Made by a program: the position numbers and the translations under genes. Below the pieces are notes generated by a model, which was not told where the DNA came from, made no database searches, and saw only the letters and a list, made by a program, of their open reading frames with translations. Positions 32,667 to 34,114 of a DNA stretch of 34,114 bases are shown here, one piece after another (the stretch's first letter is position 1; every line of letters starts with the position of its first letter). This DNA comes from Rhodobacter sp. (GTDB taxonomy: Bacteria > Pseudomonadota > Alphaproteobacteria > Rhodobacterales > Rhodobacteraceae), in assembly GCA_027484985.1 (NCBI GenBank), contig JAIXRW010000041.1, forward strand, positions 1 to 34,114, given 5' to 3'.

Positions 32667-34114
32667 ATGAGCTTTACCCTTGCCATCGTCGGGCGCCCGA
32701 ATGTGGGCAAATCGACCCTGTTCAACCGGCTGGTGGGCCGGAAACTGGCATTGGTGGATGACCAGCCCGGCGTGACGCGCGACCTGCGCGAAGGCGATGC
32801 GCGGCTGTTCGACCTGCGCTTTACAGTGATCGATACGGCCGGTCTGGAAGAGGTTACGGACGATTCACTTCAGGGGCGGATGCGGCGGTTGACCGAGCGG
32901 GCGGTCGAGATGGCCGATATCTGCCTGTTCCTGATCGACGGGCGGATGGGCGTGACCCCGACTGACGAGGTGTTCGCCGATATCCTGCGCAAGAAATCGG
33001 CGCGGGTGATTCTGGGCGTGAACAAGGCCGAGGGTGCTGCCGGAGATGGCGGGGCGATCGAAGCCTGGAGCCTTGGTCTGGGCGAGCCGGTGCGGATGTC
33101 GGCCGAGCATGGCGAGGGGATGGACGATCTTTACCGTCTGCTGCGCCCGTTGGTCGATGAATTCGCCGAGCGCGAGGCCGAGAACACGCCCGAGACCGAG
33201 GTGGACCTGCCCGAAGAACTGGGCGAGGACGAGATCGACGAAACCGCGCACCGGCCCACGGCGAAAAAGCCGTTGCAGATTGCCGTGATCGGGCGGCCCA
33301 ATGCGGGCAAATCGACGTTGATCAACAAGATCATCGGCGAGGACCGTCTGTTGACCGGCCCCGAGCCGGGGATCACGCGGGATGCGATTTCGATCCGCAC
33401 CGAATGGATGGGCACGCCCACGCGGATTTTCGACACGGCTGGAATGCGCAAGAAGGCGCGGGTGACTGAAAAGCTGGAAAAGCTGTCGGTGGCCGACGGG
33501 CTGCGCGCCGTGCGTTTTGCCGAGGTCGTGGTGGTGCTGCTGGATGTGGAAATTCCCTTCGAGGTGCAGGACCTGCGCATCGCCGATTATGCCGAGACCG
33601 AGGGGCGTGCGGTCGTCGTGGCGGTGAACAAATGGGATCTGGAAGACGAGAAGCAGGAAAAGCTGGCCGAACTGAAAGAGATGTTCGAGCGTCTGCTGCC
33701 GCAGTTGCGCGGCGCGCCGCTTATCACGGTGTCGGCCAAGACGGGGCGGGGGCTGGACCGGCTGCACGATGCGATCCGCCGCGCCCATGACATCTGGAAC
33801 AAGCGCATCACCACGGCGCGGCTGAACAGCTGGCTGGGCGCGATGACCGAGGCGCATCCCCCACCGGCGCCGGGCGGGCACCGCATCAAGCTGCGCTATA
33901 TGACGCAGGTAAAGGCGCGGCCTCCGGGCTTTGTCATCATGTGCTCGCGCCCCGACGAGATGCCCGATAGCTACAAGCGCTATCTGGTGAACGGGTTGCG
34001 CGATCATTTCGAGATGCCGGGCACGCCGATCCGGATCATGTTCCGCAGCCAGAGTGCGAAGAACCCGTTCAAGGACCGCAAATTCCATACGCCAAGCCGC
34101 TTGCGCAAGCATAC
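32667..34114 (+). CDS. der: Ribosome-associated GTPase Der (EngA), 3' partial
   Basis: ATG at 32667 (AGGA 7 nt upstream) opens a frame that runs off the window after 482 codons; known Der proteins are about this length, so only a few residues should be missing. Two tandem GTPase domains are visible: GRPNVGKST (9-17) with DTAGL, and GRPNAGKST (209-217) with DTAGM and NKWD. The first domain has NKAE in place of NKxD, as is common in alphaproteobacteria. A KH-like C-terminal domain with [17 protein letters not shown] follows. Der acts in 50S ribosome assembly. Confidence 0.96.
   Translation, partial: MSFTLAIVGRPNVGKSTLFNRLVGRKLALVDDQPGVTRDLREGDARLFDLRFTVIDTAGLEEVTDDSLQGRMRRLTERAVEMADICLFLIDGRMGVTPTDEVFADILRKKSARVILGVNKAEGAAGDGGAIEAWSLGLGEPVRMSAEHGEGMDDLYRLLRPLVDEFAEREAENTPETEVDLPEELGEDEIDETAHRPTAKKPLQIAVIGRPNAGKSTLINKIIGEDRLLTGPEPGITRDAISIRTEWMGTPTRIFDTAGMRKKARVTEKLEKLSVADGLRAVRFAEVVVVLLDVEIPFEVQDLRIADYAETEGRAVVVAVNKWDLEDEKQEKLAELKEMFERLLPQLRGAPLITVSAKTGRGLDRLHDAIRRAHDIWNKRITTARLNSWLGAMTEAHPPPAPGGHRIKLRYMTQVKARPPGFVIMCSRPDEMPDSYKRYLVNGLRDHFEMPGTPIRIMFRSQSAKNPFKDRKFHTPSRLRKH

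Overview
The window reads as chromosomal DNA of a GC-rich alphaproteobacterium, most probably of the order Rhodobacterales. The clues are the gene families and their order: an RTX protein ending in a Hint_2-type domain, the tmk-holB-tatD-metallohydrolase string behind a D-Ala-D-Ala carboxypeptidase and a SPOR lipoprotein, a PotA-like polyamine-type ABC cassette, and a yfgM-like/bamB/der string. No plasmid, phage, IS, tRNA, rRNA or CRISPR signature was seen. Nothing identifies a species.

Layout. (1) 1-7167 (+): the 3' part of a giant RTX calcium-binding-repeat protein (at least 2388 residues in view), full of near-identical internal repeats and ending in a Hint autoprocessing-type domain; its start lies outside the window. 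(2) 7370-11903 (+): a four-gene polyamine/amine-type ABC importer in the order ATPase, binding protein, permease, permease. Hairpins lie between genes 1 and 2, an intrinsic terminator/attenuator between genes 2 and 3, and a strong bidirectional terminator follows the cassette. (3) 18402-11953 (-): a tight seven-gene run, SPOR lipoprotein, DD-carboxypeptidase, tmk, holB, tatD, PhnP-like MBL hydrolase, AEC transporter, with 1-nt stop/start overlaps at two joints. (4) 18794-18624 (-): a small conserved-looking basic protein. (5) 21811-19116 (-): an RsbU-RsbV-RsbW-like partner-switching operon (SpoIIE/PP2C phosphatase, STAS protein, HATPase kinase). It is divergent from a stand-alone receiver protein (22038-22580, +), and the shared intergenic region contains an operator-like inverted repeat. 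(6) 22707-24876 (+): an FMO-like flavoprotein and RarD. A LOG-family hydrolase (-) follows, whose 3' end overlaps rarD by 61 bp. (7) 25477-28910 (+): a LysM envelope protein and an Atm1-type ABC exporter. (8) 30348-28927 (-): a second, smaller RTX protein with an N-terminal hydrophobic segment. (9) 30520-34114 (+): YfgM-like TPR membrane protein, BamB-like lipoprotein and the GTPase Der (cut by the window end).

Most of the window is housekeeping or ordinary transport. The parts that look accessory or less ordinary are the two RTX genes with their internally homogenised repeats, and the partner-switching/receiver locus, which has no sigma factor beside it. I found no clear evidence for a wholly new system. 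The best candidates for follow-up are the Hint-tailed RTX protein and the phosphatase/STAS/kinase/receiver locus with its palindromic intergenic element.
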